Shown here in pieces: positions 51,937 through 62,311 of a DNA stretch of 64,000 nt; the first letter of the stretch is position 1, and the number at the start of each line of letters is the position of its first letter. The position numbers and the translations under genes were made by a program. The notes under the pieces were generated by a model. The model saw only the letters and a list, made by a program, of their open reading frames with translations. It was not told where the DNA came from and did not search any database. The DNA lies in the NCBI GenBank assembly GCA_964016985.1, contig OZ024827.1:20353275-20417274 (forward strand), given 5' to 3'. This DNA is from Anodontia alba (taxonomy: Eukaryota > Mollusca > Bivalvia > Lucinida > Lucinidae).

Positions 51937-52287
51937 CAGTCGAACTTCGGTGGCTCGTATATCTTTTGTACCATGGAAATTCGTTCTAGACGTGCATAGT
52001 TCGAGCTACAAAGAGTGAATTATAGCGCCAGGTCGAGAGGCCAATGGGGGATGTGTGTGTTGGAGGGGGTGGGGGTGCAATTGAGGGAACTTTGATAAAA
52101 TACAGATATGTTGCGAGTATTCATCAGATGAGGCGATTCTAATGAATACACACATGTATTTTCACGAGAAAATGAGAACATATCCCTAAAATGACCCTAA
52201 ATATTTGTTTTCTTGAGCTATCGGAAGAATTTTCTACGGACTCAAAAAACGAGTTCGAATTAAACAAGCCAACGGTGTTCGAATCAT
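51937..52287. mobile_element. Pogo-like MITE family L, decayed
   Basis: CAGTCGAACTTCGGTGGCTCG on the left; CAAGCCAACGGTGTTCGAATC on the right is a worn inverse. The centre GATATGTTGCGAGTATTCATC/GATGAGGCGATTCTAATG belongs to the GGGTACTC core set. Confidence 0.6.
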
Positions 52288-52380
52288 TGGAGATTTAACT
52301 CTTGTCCTGCTGAACCCGGATATACTCGTACCCTGCCTTTGCAAACAATGTAGATCAGTTGGCTTCTGAAAAAGTGGATC

Positions 52381-53501
52381 AGTTCAGTTCAGTTTTCAGA
52401 TTTTTAACGCTGCCAGGCAACTGAGTCACACAGAGGCAGCGCCAGATAAATCTGGATTAGTTTTACTGGACTACTGGGTTGGCTTGAAACGGTGCCTAGT
52501 TATAATTCATAACTAGGTCACCTCGCCCAGACACGGAGTGCGTGCACGTCCAGACACGGTGCGGGCGTGTTCCAGATATCGTGCGAGAGTAGTAGTCCAG
52601 CCTGTAAGTTGCAGAATTTTGACGATCGGCCGAAAAGTTTGAGCTTTTAATCTCGGTACCTAATGCGTGTCAATTCCGACTGCATGGTGCATTAGATACT
52701 CAGCTCGAGTCGTGCAAAAGTTTCAGTCACTAGCCGAGGAAGGGAGTCGCCGGAGGGGTGTCCTAACCCAGGCTGCCAAGAGGGTGTCCTCACCCAGAGC
52801 GCTGATAGGGTGTCCTCATCCATATTAATGAAAAAAGTAGGGTGTCCTCGCCCATGATCCAGAAGGGAGTCCTCACCCGAGTCTCTAGCGTAGTTCCACT
52901 CCGACGAACTGGTACTTTCCCTTTAGGTCGCCGCCGGAACGATCCAGGAAGCCAAACCAGGATATGATATTCTTCTGTGGCTTCCCTGATTTGGCTAGCT
53001 CTTCCAACTTTGTGTAAAATTCTTCATGGTGGTACTTTGACGTCGGTCTCTTGATGAATAGCCAGTCTTTCTTCCATGTTCAGTGTAAAATATAAGCTGG
53101 CAGGTCGATGTTCATCTCATCTTCTTCTGGGATTCTTTGTGCCTTTATGATTGCAACGTCGTGTCCATGAAACTTGTTGCTGAGAGCGTCCTGGAGGTCG
53201 TATTTCTCGTGGATCGGGTGCTCTTCGTCGTAGTGGTATGAGCAGTACTGGATCGAGCGATCTGGCGCTGGAGACTCTTTTCTGGCTTTCTTCGGAGGTG
53301 GTGTCAAGGGAGACGCTGGTGCTGGTGCTGGTCTGGTGATGGTCGGCGATGTGGTGATGGTAGCTGTAGTCTTGTAGCGTGGTCTGATGATCTGATGTGG
53401 TGTCTGTAGTATAGTCTGTGTCGGTGGTGGTAGCGTCTCCATCTGCGTCGGTTCTCGGCGTGGCGGTCTTGTAGCTGGAGCGGGCTGGCGAGGCCACTCG
53501 C
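52381..53501 (-). mobile_element. 1.1-kb retrotransposed insert with 13-bp target duplication
   Basis: GAAAAAGTGGATC flanks both sides (52368-52380 and 53502-53514). On the minus strand the insert runs from coding sequence to a 3' tail of short CTGAA-like repeats, fitting a 5'-truncated LINE or LINE-mobilised transcript. Base composition is more GC-rich than the surroundings, which suggests a recent arrival from elsewhere in the genome. The source element was not recognised. Confidence 0.7.
52759..52878 (-). repeat. Five short GGGTGTCCTCACCC-like hairpin repeats
   Basis: GGGTGTCCTAACCCAG, GGGTGTCCTCACCCAG, GGGTGTCCTCATCC, GGGTGTCCTCGCCCA and GGGAGTCCTCACCCGA occur at irregular 20-35 bp spacing. 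Each can form a GGGTG/CACCC mini-hairpin. They lie in the 3' non-coding part of the insert. Confidence 0.65.
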
Positions 53502-53529
53502 GAAAAAGTGGATCTGCACTGTTTGCCAT
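52885..53529 (-). pseudogene. Broken ORF in the retrocopy-like insert
   Basis: From an ATG at 53529 the frame gives a Pro/Thr/Arg-rich segment, then CSYHYDEEHPIHEKYDL, KFHGHDVAIIKAQRIP and DLPAYIL, and meets TGA at 53080-53082. The same frame continues with WKKDWLFIKRPTS, EEFYTKLEELAKSGK and NIISWFGFLDRSGGDLKGKY to a TAG at 52885-52887, so the TGA is probably a disabling change (a sequencing error is possible). The first nine codons come from the host family E MITE; the original start lies beyond the truncation. I do not recognise the protein; an ORF1-like or gag-like origin is only a guess. Confidence 0.6.
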
Positions 53530-53634
53530 TAAGTATGTAAATTTGTATCAACAATCTGAATAAAGTAATCTGATTGGCTGAAAATTAGAAGTAGGCGTGG
53601 CATCTAAATTTTATTCAACATGACAAGGATGAAT

Positions 53635-53936
53635 GTACATGAATTGACAATACTCTGGTCGCTCATACAGAATGCGTAGGCAGACATTACGCGCACGATT
53701 ACGCGTTCGGTCTCATATATTTTGAGCTTTGTGTAGTAGATACAATTTGAAAAAGCTCTTACTTGTTAGGTAAGTGCAGTGTACCGAATATGACCTATGT
53801 GGGATTTCCAGTTTTTGTTTACTATTGATCTATGATAAAACATGAATAGTGTCAGGCAAATCAATGTTACCAAGGATAGGGTACACAAACACCTTGCTAA
53901 ACAAAGTGTAGTACAGCTAAACATAACCCAGCAGAC
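53635..53936. other. No gene seen
   Basis: Unique-looking, with a short minus-strand frame lacking domains. Confidence 0.35.
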
Positions 53937-53990
53937 ACATGACGTCCTGACGTTGCATCGACGTTGTACAAACGTCATGTGCCCGCTGGG
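53937..53990. mobile_element. MITE family K, short copy
   Basis: CCCAGCAGACACATGACGTC and AACGTCATGTGCCCGCTGGG with a GATGCAACG-type centre; only 54 bp. Confidence 0.7.
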
Positions 53991-54016
53991 AAGACTATAT
54001 TGAAATAAATAGTTCA

Positions 54017-54072
54017 GGCGAGAGAGAGAGAGAGAGAGAGAGAGAGGCAGACAGACAGACAGACAGACAGAG
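54017..54072 (+). repeat. (GA)n and (CAGA)n microsatellites
   Basis: About 14 GA units, then six CAGA units, then GA-rich sequence. Confidence 0.9.
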
Positions 54073-54098
54073 TGAGAGAGATTTACCGAAGCAACTGC

Positions 54099-54190
54099 CC
54101 AGCGGGCACACAGTGTTGGAATAATGTCGTTTCAGCGCCGATTTGAGACGTTGAATCAAAGTTGAAACGATATCTTTTCAATGTTATGTC
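54099..54190. mobile_element. MITE family K, one end
   Basis: CCCAGCGGGCACACAGTGTT then AATGTCGTTTCAGCGCCGAT and GTTGAAACGATATC. The right end is not found. Confidence 0.5.
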
Positions 54191-54632
54191 ACAAAATGAG
54201 AAAACTAGATCAGTCGGTCTTGTGTTGAATTGGCACACAGAATGCTATTCTACCGGATAAAACCAACCGGACTTCAAAGCTCAGAACAAACTATGGCACA
54301 AGCGTACCAAACTCAGTCAATCAATCAATCAATCAATCAATAAATAAAGCTTTAAGTATTTAAACACTTACCGCTGTTCTTTTTCTGTATAAGTTATAGA
54401 TCTCTCTTTGAAAGTTACAGTAAATATGAAGTTGGCAATGAAGTCATTTCAAAATCAATCTTCGAACAGTATTATATATATGTATATAGATCCATGTATG
54501 CTGTATAGGCACTGATGTTATTGCAAAATAGAACAAGGCTAGTGCAAGCAAACTTGCTTGTTTTTCCTACCTTCTGAAAAGGGACCTCTATAAGGAAAGA
54601 ATTTGCTGCTTCTGGACAAAACCGAACCCTGC
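54191..54632. other. No gene seen; (AATC)n at about 54317-54345, family I scrap near 54575
   Basis: The CTTCTGAAAAGGGACCTCTA ... GAAAGAATTTGCTGC piece is a family I half. No coding evidence. Confidence 0.4.
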
Positions 54633-54845
54633 TTAATCCATTTATGTCTAGTGTACTCTTCTACCTTAACTCTTTGAACCAGTCCATTTCCTATAAAAGG
54701 GGTGTCTGGTTAGTTTTATATAAATTTCTGTATTTAATGAAAACAGTGTAGACCCTGATCAGACGCCGCGTTGTGCGGCGTCTGATCTGGGTCTATACTG
54801 TTTGCCAAAATCCCTTTTATGGGACGCTAGGTTTAAATGGGTTAA
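54633..54845. mobile_element. MITE family F, full length
   Basis: TTAATCCATTTATGTC to AGGTTTAAATGGGTTAA. The core GTGTAGACCCTGATCAGACG around CGCCGCGTTGTGCGGCG is near perfect. Confidence 0.8.
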
Positions 54846-54879
54846 ACTCTGACATACAATTTCAGTTTCATAGAACAGC

Positions 54880-55125
54880 TTCGATAAATTTGATACATTT
54901 TGGATACCGTGTTTAATAAATATTTGCGCGCCTTATTCAGTATTTTATACTTCTCCTGAACTTTAAACAAGTCCATTTTCCTACATGTGAAAGTGTCGAA
55001 ATGCTGAATGAGTGGCAAACAATATGGTCCCTTTCTGCGGCGTCTGATCTGAGTCTACACTGTTTGCTTAGGTCTGTCTGAATACCTTGGGTAAGCACGG
55101 TAATTTGATCGAATCAAAACCCCTC
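54880..55125. mobile_element. MITE family G
   Basis: TTTTGGATACCGTGTTTAAT on the left; TGCGGCGTCTGATCTGAGTC, GTCTGTCTGAATACC and GGTAAGCACGGTAATTTGAT on the right. Confidence 0.65.
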
Positions 55126-55311
55126 AGAAAAATTGACCCCCTTAATAAACACCACCCACTGTTTCCAAACATTCATTTAATTAAGCTTGCAACTTTTGCA
55201 TAAAAATTTTTAGCAACCCCTAAAACAAATTGATCCCCCTATTAAATACCATCCAGTGTTTTCTAAATTCATTTAAGCTTGCAACTTTTGCATAAATATG
55301 TTTAGCTACCA
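55126..55311 (+). repeat. Two-copy direct repeat
   Basis: GACCCCCTTAATAAACACCA through AAGCTTGCAACTTTTGC recurs as GATCCCCCTATTAAATACCA and so on about 90 bp later. Confidence 0.6.
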
Positions 55312-55519
55312 TTAACCCATTTTAGTGTGGAGACTCCCAAAAGGGTTACTGGCAAATAGTGTTGACCCAGATCAGACGCCGCACAATGCAGCGTCTGGAT
55401 CAGGGTTTCCACTATTTGTAAATAGCTATATATAGGGGATAGTGGGGGGAGGGGGGGGGGGAGGGGGTGGGGGTAGTTGTGGCGAGCGGTTTGAGTTTAT
55501 TCAATCTAAACTGAGTTAA
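55312..55519. mobile_element. MITE family F (TGTGGAGACTC subtype)
   Basis: TTAACCCATTTTAGTGTGGA to CAATCTAAACTGAGTTAA. A G-rich run at about 55440-55477 lies in the right arm. Confidence 0.7.
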
Positions 55520-55574
55520 GGTAATATGGAGCTTTTTCATCAGAGGTGATTGGACATAGGACATTTTTGTATCC

Positions 55575-55670
55575 TTCTAGCGGGCAGACAACGTCGTTTC
55601 AAAGTTGATTCAACGTCTGTAGGTTGAAACGATGTTTCAATAGTTACGATACTTATACGATACTTATCTT
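55575..55670. mobile_element. MITE family K fragment
   Basis: CTAGCGGGCAGACAACGTCG, AAAGTTGATTCAACGTCTG and GTTGAAACGATGTTTCAA. Confidence 0.45.
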
Positions 55671-55744
55671 TATTGAACTTGTTCACTATCTGATGCGGTG
55701 TTTTAAAATTTGTGACTAAATCCGCCATAACGTACGGAACCATA

Positions 55745-55914
55745 CATATGCGTCAAACGAAGACTCAAATCAGCCTGTGCATCCGCGCAGTCTGATCAGT
55801 CTTCGTTGTCCACATGAAGATACTTTGCATTCTTGGCTATCCAAAATGCGCCCAGCGAAGATTCTGATCAGACTGCACATTCGCGCAGTCTGATCAGAAT
55901 CTTCGCTGAGCGCA
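55745..55914. mobile_element. Two palindromes of family J in tandem
   Basis: 55750-55813 (CGAAGACTCAAATCAGCCTG/CAGTCTGATCAGTCTTCG) and 55847-55914 (GCGCCCAGCGAAGATTCTGA/TCAGAATCTTCGCTGAGCGC). The second is almost perfect. Linked by AAGATACTTTGCATTCTTGG. Confidence 0.7.
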
Positions 55915-56039
55915 CATTCCCGAAAGTACGTTTTCTGACGTCACGGTTCAAGTGTCAAATAGAGAAGACTCTGATCAAACTGTTCTTTGAGCATTATCAT
56001 GATTGACTGTCAGAATGTTTTGATGGTATGAATGATACA
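55915..56039. other. No gene seen
   Basis: A partial family J half (AGAGAAGACTCTGATCAAAC) lies near 55963. Confidence 0.35.
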
Positions 56040-56700
56040 AAACTTACATAAGGGAGGTAACAAGTAAATTATTTTTAGTGCATTTCTGTGTACGATAAAA
56101 TCCCTTCGAAGGCTATTTTTTTGTATAAGTCTAAGCTTTTCAAAAAGCCATGCCATTTAAAAAATTTAGCCGTAGTTCCGGACACAAGCTTTATAAATGG
56201 AAATATATAAACAGGATGAAAAACCAAATCAAAACTACAATCCACATGCACGCCACACCTTCCTACCTTAACAAGAGAACCTGCAAAATTTCAAAAGAAT
56301 CCGACATAAGATATTGTAGGTATGGTTGATACAAGATTTGCAAAAGGAAATTCTTAGTCTGAAAGGGACGTTACTTCGTTAAAAATGGCCGGATCGAAAA
56401 TCCAAAAGCACATGTACACCTTTATGTCAAAGCAAGAAACCCTGCAGAATGTCATAAAACATCCGACGAAAGGTGTAGGAGGAGTTGCGGACACAAGCTT
56501 TGCAAATGCAAATTCTACGACACAAAAAGGGCCATAACTCGTCAAAAGTGATAAATCCAAAACGATACGCAGATCTTCATGTCTTGGTAAGAAAATCTCT
56601 AAAGTTTCACAAAAAATCCGACAAAAGGTTTAGGAGGAATTGATAGACGCACATACATACAGAGGGACAGGCGGACGACTGTCATTTCAATAGTACATCT
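56040..56700 (-). repeat. Diverged mollusc-type tandem repeat
   Basis: About three degenerate units of 150-170 bp share GGACACAAGCTTT.CAAATG, GGCCATAACTCGTCAAAA, CATGCACACC/ACATGTACACCTTTATG, AAAATCCGACAAAAGGT and TGTAGGAGGAGTTG. The same phrases occur in widespread mollusc repeats. No gene. Confidence 0.6.
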
Positions 56701-56767
56701 CCTCCTACATCGGGTGAAAAACAAAGTCGGAATGTCTGCTGCTGTAGGTTAGTTTTGATTCGCGCTT

Positions 56768-56895
56768 TAACCTTTACCATTATCTGGGCTAATTCAGCAG
56801 ACGAACAATTGGTGATATTTTCCTTATGTTTCAAAGAAAACATGATTTGACATTTCATGCAAATTATCTCCATTGGAGTAAATTTCCATTCCCAA
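56768..56895. mobile_element. MITE family D, left half
   Basis: TTAACCTTTACCATTATCTG, CAGCAGACGAACAATTGG and TGACATTTCATGCAAATTATC; the right half is mostly gone. Confidence 0.65.
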
Positions 56896-56974
56896 CAGTA
56901 CAAGTAATATCAGACACGCAAGAAGACATGGTATACGGGCGTATCAACCCTTAGAAAACGTATCCAGGTATCAT

Positions 56975-57170
56975 AAGTTCCTTAAGGGGAGTCTGGATAC
57001 ATATATCCAGTTGTATGCTTTTTTTACAAGGGAGACATTTTTGTGGCCTACAGTTTGTTCTGTTGCACCCCACGAGAGCAAATTCATTTCTTTAGGAGTA
57101 GACCCATTTTCAGAAGGGAGGTGAAAACTGAGTTGTCTCATTTGAAAGTGTTTATTCCCTTTTAGTTGGT
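56975..57170. mobile_element. MITE family I
   Basis: TTAAGGGGAGTCTGGATACA to AAGTGTTTATTCCCTTTTAG with AGTAGACCCATTTTCAGAAGG. Confidence 0.6.
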
Positions 57171-57295
57171 TGGTCATTTGGGCACCGTAGACGACTTTAT
57201 ATCTCTCCTTTGTCTTATTTCAAATAGCCCATTAACTGGGAGCTGGCAAAGTTATGGTCCGTCCTGTCCTTACTCTATAAAACGGGCTTTGTTGG

Positions 57296-57350
57296 TGTCT
57301 GGGTGGGGGAGGGTTGAGGGGGTGGGGGCGGGGGAGGGAGGGGCTGGGCA
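57296..57350 (+). repeat. G-rich tract
   Basis: Runs of three to seven G separated by single bases; G-quadruplex potential. Confidence 0.7.
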
Positions 57351-57383
57351 TGTGATGATACTATTGTTTCATTTCGCTGTTTA

Positions 57384-58105
57384 AGGAAACTTGATTTACT
57401 TAGTACATTTTCTTCCATATCTACCAGGGGAGACAACTTTTGTGATTTCCTATTTGCTTTCCAATACAGTAGAACTTCAATGGCTCGAACCCCGATGGCT
57501 CCTTTACCATGGATGAGTAGAACACGTTCTTGTGTCCGCAGGGATTGCCTCTAACTACGATATACGGATAATTTAGGGAGATTTTCTTCTTTTATCTTGC
57601 AAATGTATGTTGTGTGCACTCATTAGAATCGCCTCGATGAGGCGATTCTAATGAGTACACACAACATACGTTTATAATATAGAATACCGAAAGTATATCC
57701 CACAATTATCTCAATTTTGCCTCCTGGTATGGCACTAATAGTAACCCTCCGTGGCTCGAACTACCGCTGTCTCGAACAAATTTTCATGGTCCCAAACGGG
57801 TTCGAGCCATCGAAGGTCGACTGTATAGCAAAAATATAAATGAAGATTCACAGGAAATGCCACAATCATGAAGCACAGCCTTCCCGAGGCACCAAAAGTA
57901 GAACAGATGAGGAACAATGACAAAAAATTTCAGCCATGCGAACAAAACCGAACTGCAGTAGGGGATCCTCCTTGGAGCTGTCAGTAGAAAATCCCTTCTG
58001 AAAACGTGTCTACTTTAAAAGAAAAAAGAATTTTGAGCACACTACTTTATAGAAAGGAAATGATAACAGTTTGGCAGAGTTACCTCCCTTGAAAGTGTAT
58101 TCATT
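57384..58105. mobile_element. MITE family I split by family L
   Basis: AAGGAAACTTGATTTACTTA and ACAACTTTTGTGATTTCC on the left; ATTCACAGGAAATGCCACAA, CCCTTCTGAAAACGTGTCTA and GAAAGTGTATTCATTC on the right. Confidence 0.5.
57467..57823. mobile_element. Pogo-like MITE family L, full length
   Basis: CAGTAGAACTTCAATGGCTC and GAGCCATCGAAGGTCGACTG are terminal inverted repeats flanked by TA (57465-57466, 57824-57825). The core is a perfect palindrome GTGCACTCATTAGAATCGCC/GGCGATTCTAATGAGTACAC. Confidence 0.8.
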
Positions 58106-58628
58106 CATCTTTTTAATAATGACTGGCATGTCACCATGCCTATCGACAGCGCCTTTGATTCCCACCTACCAATTTATAGTCAATTTCAATACGAAGGAAT
58201 CCTAGCCAGTAAGCGAAATGAACAGCTGATTTCCGAAGCCAAACACATGATAAAAATATCGACCAATCCAATACTGGCGAAATTAAGTTGGCGGCGCCTT
58301 TAAACCGTCAATAAAACAGGAATACCAAATTGATAAAGTGACATCTAACTACATTGTTAAATGCTTGCCAAGGATGAACAAATACGTTTGTAAACAACGG
58401 CTAAGCGGAAAAGAAACTAGCAAGATTAGTGTCATTCTTTTCCACCAACATATGAATGGTCATGTAATCGAAGTCCGCGTGATTTATTTCTGATTCGGAA
58501 CCGCTTTGATATTTACTGATGGTATATATATTACAAGAGAAGTATTCGGCATTTCTGGTAATATCTCTAGGTGTTCTTGCAGGTCACTGGTTTTTGTTAA
58601 CTCTTCTCTAGAGTCATCACACAAACAA
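58106..58628. other. No gene seen
   Basis: Unique-looking sequence; TTTTTAATAATGACTGGCAT marks the edge of the previous repeat. Confidence 0.35.
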
Positions 58629-58852
58629 CATTACGTAAACACGCCTATTCAAATATATAGAAAATTTCACCTCTAAAAACTGAAAATTTTCAGATAAAAA
58701 ACTGATATTTTTTAATATTTCTGCTCAAAACATCTATGTTTTGAGCAGAAATAAGAAAAATAATGTATACCCCTGTAAACCCCAGTTTTACTATAAAAAA
58801 AGTGGGGTTTAAGGGGGTCAATTATATATTATATAGGCATGTTTTCATGATG
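58629..58852 (-). mobile_element. MITE family A, core-deleted
   Basis: CATTACGTAAACACGCC to ATGTTTTCATGATG. The core is reduced to GCTCAAAACATCTATGTTTTGAGC. Confidence 0.8.
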
Positions 58853-59240
58853 AGAACATGCCTGGAAATGAGCGATCACTGGTTGTTCTCGGAACAGATT
58901 TACACGCCCTCTCTCAGTCAGTAGCGCCAAGAACAAACATGGTGGCAATGTGATTGAAGCAAGGGATGAGTAAACATAAGTTAAATTACTTTGCTTTTCT
59001 CTTATAATAAGTTATCATTTTAATAACACGATTCTCTATATTTAAAGGGCTCATTAGTTTCACTGAATTATATATACAAATGAAAGACATTTTCATGAAT
59101 AATACATTAGCTTGCTCAATTCATTAGAGCGATATCAGACAGGAACGTGTTCAGGTGCATTGATCCTTCTGCTTGGGCCCTGTTTGTGATCTTTTGGTTC
59201 TTGTTCGATCCGAGCGACAAAACGAATGTGTCGCCTAAGC
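58853..59240. other. No gene seen
   Basis: No repeat family or coding pattern recognised. Confidence 0.35.
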
Positions 59241-59522
59241 ACCACGAAAATACGCCTATATAATTTTGACCCCCTCAAACCCCACTTTTATATAGTAAAA
59301 CTGGGCTTTACAGGGGTATACATAATTTTTTTTTTATTTCTGCTCACAAATATAGATTGTGGGTACTCGTTAGAACCGCTCGCCGAGGCGGTTCTAACAA
59401 GTTCCCACAACCTATGTTATGAGCAGAAATATTAAAAATATCAGAATTTTTTATTTGAAAACTTTCATTTGTTTTTGGTGGTAAAATTTTCAATATATTT
59501 GATTGGGCTTGTTTTCGTAATG
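59241..59522 (+). mobile_element. MITE family A, full length
   Basis: CCACGAAAATACGCC to TTGTTTTCGTAATG with core GAACCGCTCGCCGAGGCGG (one base missing at the centre). Confidence 0.85.
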
Positions 59523-59637
59523 GACACCGTCTGATTTTTTCGCCAGGTTCGCAGTCAGAGTCCAGATCTCATTAGCATAAGAGGATGTGACATTGGAGCG
59601 AATCTGTTTTATCTTGGAGGGAGGTCTAGATCTGTGC
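59523..59637. other. No gene seen
   Basis: Short spacer between elements. Confidence 0.3.
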
Positions 59638-59997
59638 TATATAGGGACGGATCCACGATGATTTCTGAGAGGGTTCGATTCGATCAAATTACCGTAGTTT
59701 ACGCATTCGAAAAGACAGGCCTGAGCAAACAGTGCAGCCCCAGATCAGACGCCGCAGAACGCGGCGTCTGATCAGGGTCTATACTGTTTGCCATTCACCC
59801 AACAATTCTACAAACATTCACTGTAAGTAAATTGAACCTGTTGCGAAGTATAAGATATAGAATAATGAGTTTGAATATTGAGGGTAAAATTTATTCAAAA
59901 TTTCCCTTGAAATTGAAATTTCGAGTCCAAGAAGGGTTCGACCGACCCCTCCCCCCGCCCCTCCCCCCACTAGAACTCCCTCTGAATGCGCCACTGG
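59638..59997. mobile_element. GGACGGATCC element carrying the family G core
   Basis: AGGGACGGATCCACGATGAT and GAATGCGCCACTGG ends; CGATCAAATTACCGTAGTTT, core GCAGCCCCAGATCAGACGCC around GCCGCAGAACGCGGC. Same build as 51179-51803. Confidence 0.6.
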
Positions 59998-60229
59998 CTG
60001 TTCAATATACCGTATTCAACCTAATTACCACAATGTGCGCTAAGTTTTTTTCAATGTTACAGAAAAAAAAAAAAAAAAAAAAATAAATAAATAAGTAAAT
60101 AAATAAAAATAAACAAAAAATAAACAAGCTTGCAGTAAACGTTCACACTTTAAAGAAAGATCAGCAGAGGATTTCGTGAGGGGCATATTTAATGATACTG
60201 GTGCATTTTTTTTTCTGATTTTTTTATAT
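59998..60229. other. No gene seen; A-rich tract at 60062-60125
   Basis: A run followed by AAAT/AAAC units; open frames are artefacts. Confidence 0.45.
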
Positions 60230-60320
60230 ATATAAAACATATGTTATTGGTACTCATTTGAATTTAAATGAATGCCCACACCATATGCCTTTATAAAGAA
60301 GTAGATAAAAGTACACGGAC
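60230..60320. repeat. Family B/L core, solo
   Basis: ACATATGTTATTGGTACTCA and AATGAATGCCCACACCATATG form an imperfect hairpin around AATTTAAATT. Confidence 0.5.
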
Positions 60321-60707
60321 TGTAATTCTGAAAACTACGTATAATATATGTACTAATTGCTTGACTGTGCGCTCTGTATTATGAATTTATTTTGAGTTGA
60401 TATTTAACGGCCCTATCAACAATATTTCAGTTATCTCGTCATGTCGTGCCGTTTCCCAGAGAGAGAAGTGAGAGAAAAGAAGAATGAGACAGATGAAGAA
60501 AAGGCCGAAACCCTGATCTGGTTTTGAGACAAGAATCTTACTGCCAAAAGCTAATAATCGCAGGACCAACCCTCTGGAAGTTTAAGCAGGAAGGCTCTTC
60601 ACAATTCTACCACCCAAATAAATTAAAATTATAAATTCTTTATGTGTAAAATAGTTTGTATGATTATGTACTGCATAAACAGACGTTTTTGTTTTTGTTT
60701 TTTTTTT

Positions 60708-60708
<1 letters not shown>
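60321..60708. other. No gene seen
   Basis: A short minus-strand frame at 60387-60569 has no domain. Confidence 0.35.

Positions 60709-60750
<42 letters not shown>
60709..60750 (+). repeat. (GA)n microsatellite
   Basis: About 20 GA units preceded by a T-rich run; the Ser-Leu frame on the other strand is its shadow. Confidence 0.9.
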
Positions 60751-60752
<2 letters not shown>

Positions 60753-60859
60753 GCAGTCTACCTCCCACAACACACACAGTCCTTGCACAATATAAACACT
60801 TGGTCGGGGTGGGGGTACTAAGAAGAAAATAAATTCCGTATTTACACTAGTATTCGTCC

Positions 60860-60990
60860 AAAAAAGTCCGAGAAAATCGTGTAGACCCTGGTTAAGCGCA
60901 ACAGAACGCGTTTTTTTTTTTATATATAAAGGTATACGCTGTTTATCACTCCTCAAGCAGTTTATACTCCACCAGCAGTTTTTAGACATA
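60860..60990. mobile_element. MITE family G fragment
   Basis: GTGTAGACCCTGGTTAAGCG and TATACGCTGTTTATCACTCC, then GCAGTTTTTAGACATAC; a T run interrupts the centre. Confidence 0.5.
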
Positions 60991-60991
60991 C

Positions 60992-61273
60992 CATTACGAA
61001 AACACGCCTATTCAAATATATTGAAAATTTCACCACCAAAAACTGAACGTTTTCAGATAAAAAAAATTCTGATAGTTTTCATATTTCTGCTCAAAACATA
61101 GATTGTGGGTACTCGATAGAACCGCCTCGGCGAGGCGGTTCTAACGAGTACCCACAATCTATGTTTTAAGCAGAAATAACAAAAAAATAATGTATACCCC
61201 TGTTTACCCCGGTTTTACTATATAAAAGTGAGATTTGAGGGTGTCAAAATTATATAGGTATGTTTTCGTGATG
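60992..61273 (-). mobile_element. MITE family A, full length
   Basis: CATTACGAAAACACGCC to ATGTTTTCGTGATG with near-perfect core GAACCGCCTCGGCGAGGCGG. Confidence 0.85.
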
Positions 61274-61500
61274 CCAAAAAGTAGTAAAATTGACGTGTGC
61301 ATGCATTAGACCAAGTATATGTTAGGAGCAAAGCTATCCGAACATTTAGACCATAAACGGCATGACTTGCGGAGCCAGAAGATCATTTGTGCCATTACGA
61401 AGGAAGGAATATAAAGAAATGTCTAATTTGGAATTCTTCCCAATGTCAAACCGTAATCAATAGTGTTTATTTACCCTAAGATTAGAGAAAACATACCCTG
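61274..61500. other. No gene seen
   Basis: No repeat or coding pattern recognised. Confidence 0.3.
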
Positions 61501-61670
61501 CGAAATTTGCGCCCAACGAAGACTCAGATCAGACTGCGCATCAGCGCAGTCTGATCTGAGTCATCGTTGAGCGCATCAAGAAGCTTTGCATCCTTGGCTA
61601 TCCAAAATGGCCCAGTGAAAATTCTGATGAGATTGCACGAATACGCTGGGCGAACATGTCCGAAGGTATA
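61501..61670. mobile_element. Two family J copies in tandem
   Basis: 61505-61577 (GCGCCCAACGAAGACTCAGA/TCTGAGTCATCGTTGAGCGC) is near perfect; 61600-61665 (GGCCCAGTGAAAATTCTGAT) is one-sided. Linked by AGCTTTGCATCCTTGGCTAT, as at 55.8 kb. Confidence 0.65.
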
Positions 61671-62278
61671 TTTTCGAACAGTGAGGTTCGTATGTTAAGC
61701 AAAAGTGGTATTCGATTGCGAACATTTTTCACCGTTTAGATTTTCGAAAAGATCTGGTTTAAGCTAAAGCATTGTGTAGTTAGATGGGAAAGGATTTTAA
61801 TGGATTTGAATTTCTTTGATGCTGGTAGAAAATCTTAGGTACGTGCTCAAATGTGTGAAATTGATTTTTTATCCTTTCATTCAGTTTAATGATTACTTTT
61901 TATATTTTTTACCTGTTTGAACACAATAGAATTGATATTGTTAAGCGTTTTGACTATATCAGTGTTTACTGAGCTATTCATGGAAGTTATATGGGCGATT
62001 ACAGGCTTTTGTATGTATGAAGAGAAATTATGAATTATGAATAAAAGATCACTGGGTGTAAAATTTCGGATTGATAAGAAAGCGATATGATTTTTCAGTT
62101 TTCATGAGTGGGGAACTTTCTTTTATGATCATTTGCTTCAAAATTAAAGTAGTAGTAGAGTAGTAGTAGTCGTAGTAAATAGTTATTAAAGTGTCACGTT
62201 TAGAATATATACATGATATACATAACTAGAAAAAAATCGACATCCTGCCTGAAAAGGCACATGAGGCACTATTTTGGC

Positions 62279-62311
<33 letters not shown>

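Larger units (their letters stand above)
52295..53634. mobile_element. MITE family E split by a retrocopy-like insert
   Basis: Left part TTAACTCTTGTCCTGCTGAA to GTAGATCAGTTGGCTTCTG; right part CTGCACTGTTTGCCATTAAG to CAACATGACAAGGATG. Together they make one family E copy. Confidence 0.75.

Noticed and set aside
60582..60989. 135-residue minus-strand frame with Ser-Leu repeat
   Set aside because: The repeat is the (GA)n microsatellite and the rest is family G sequence.
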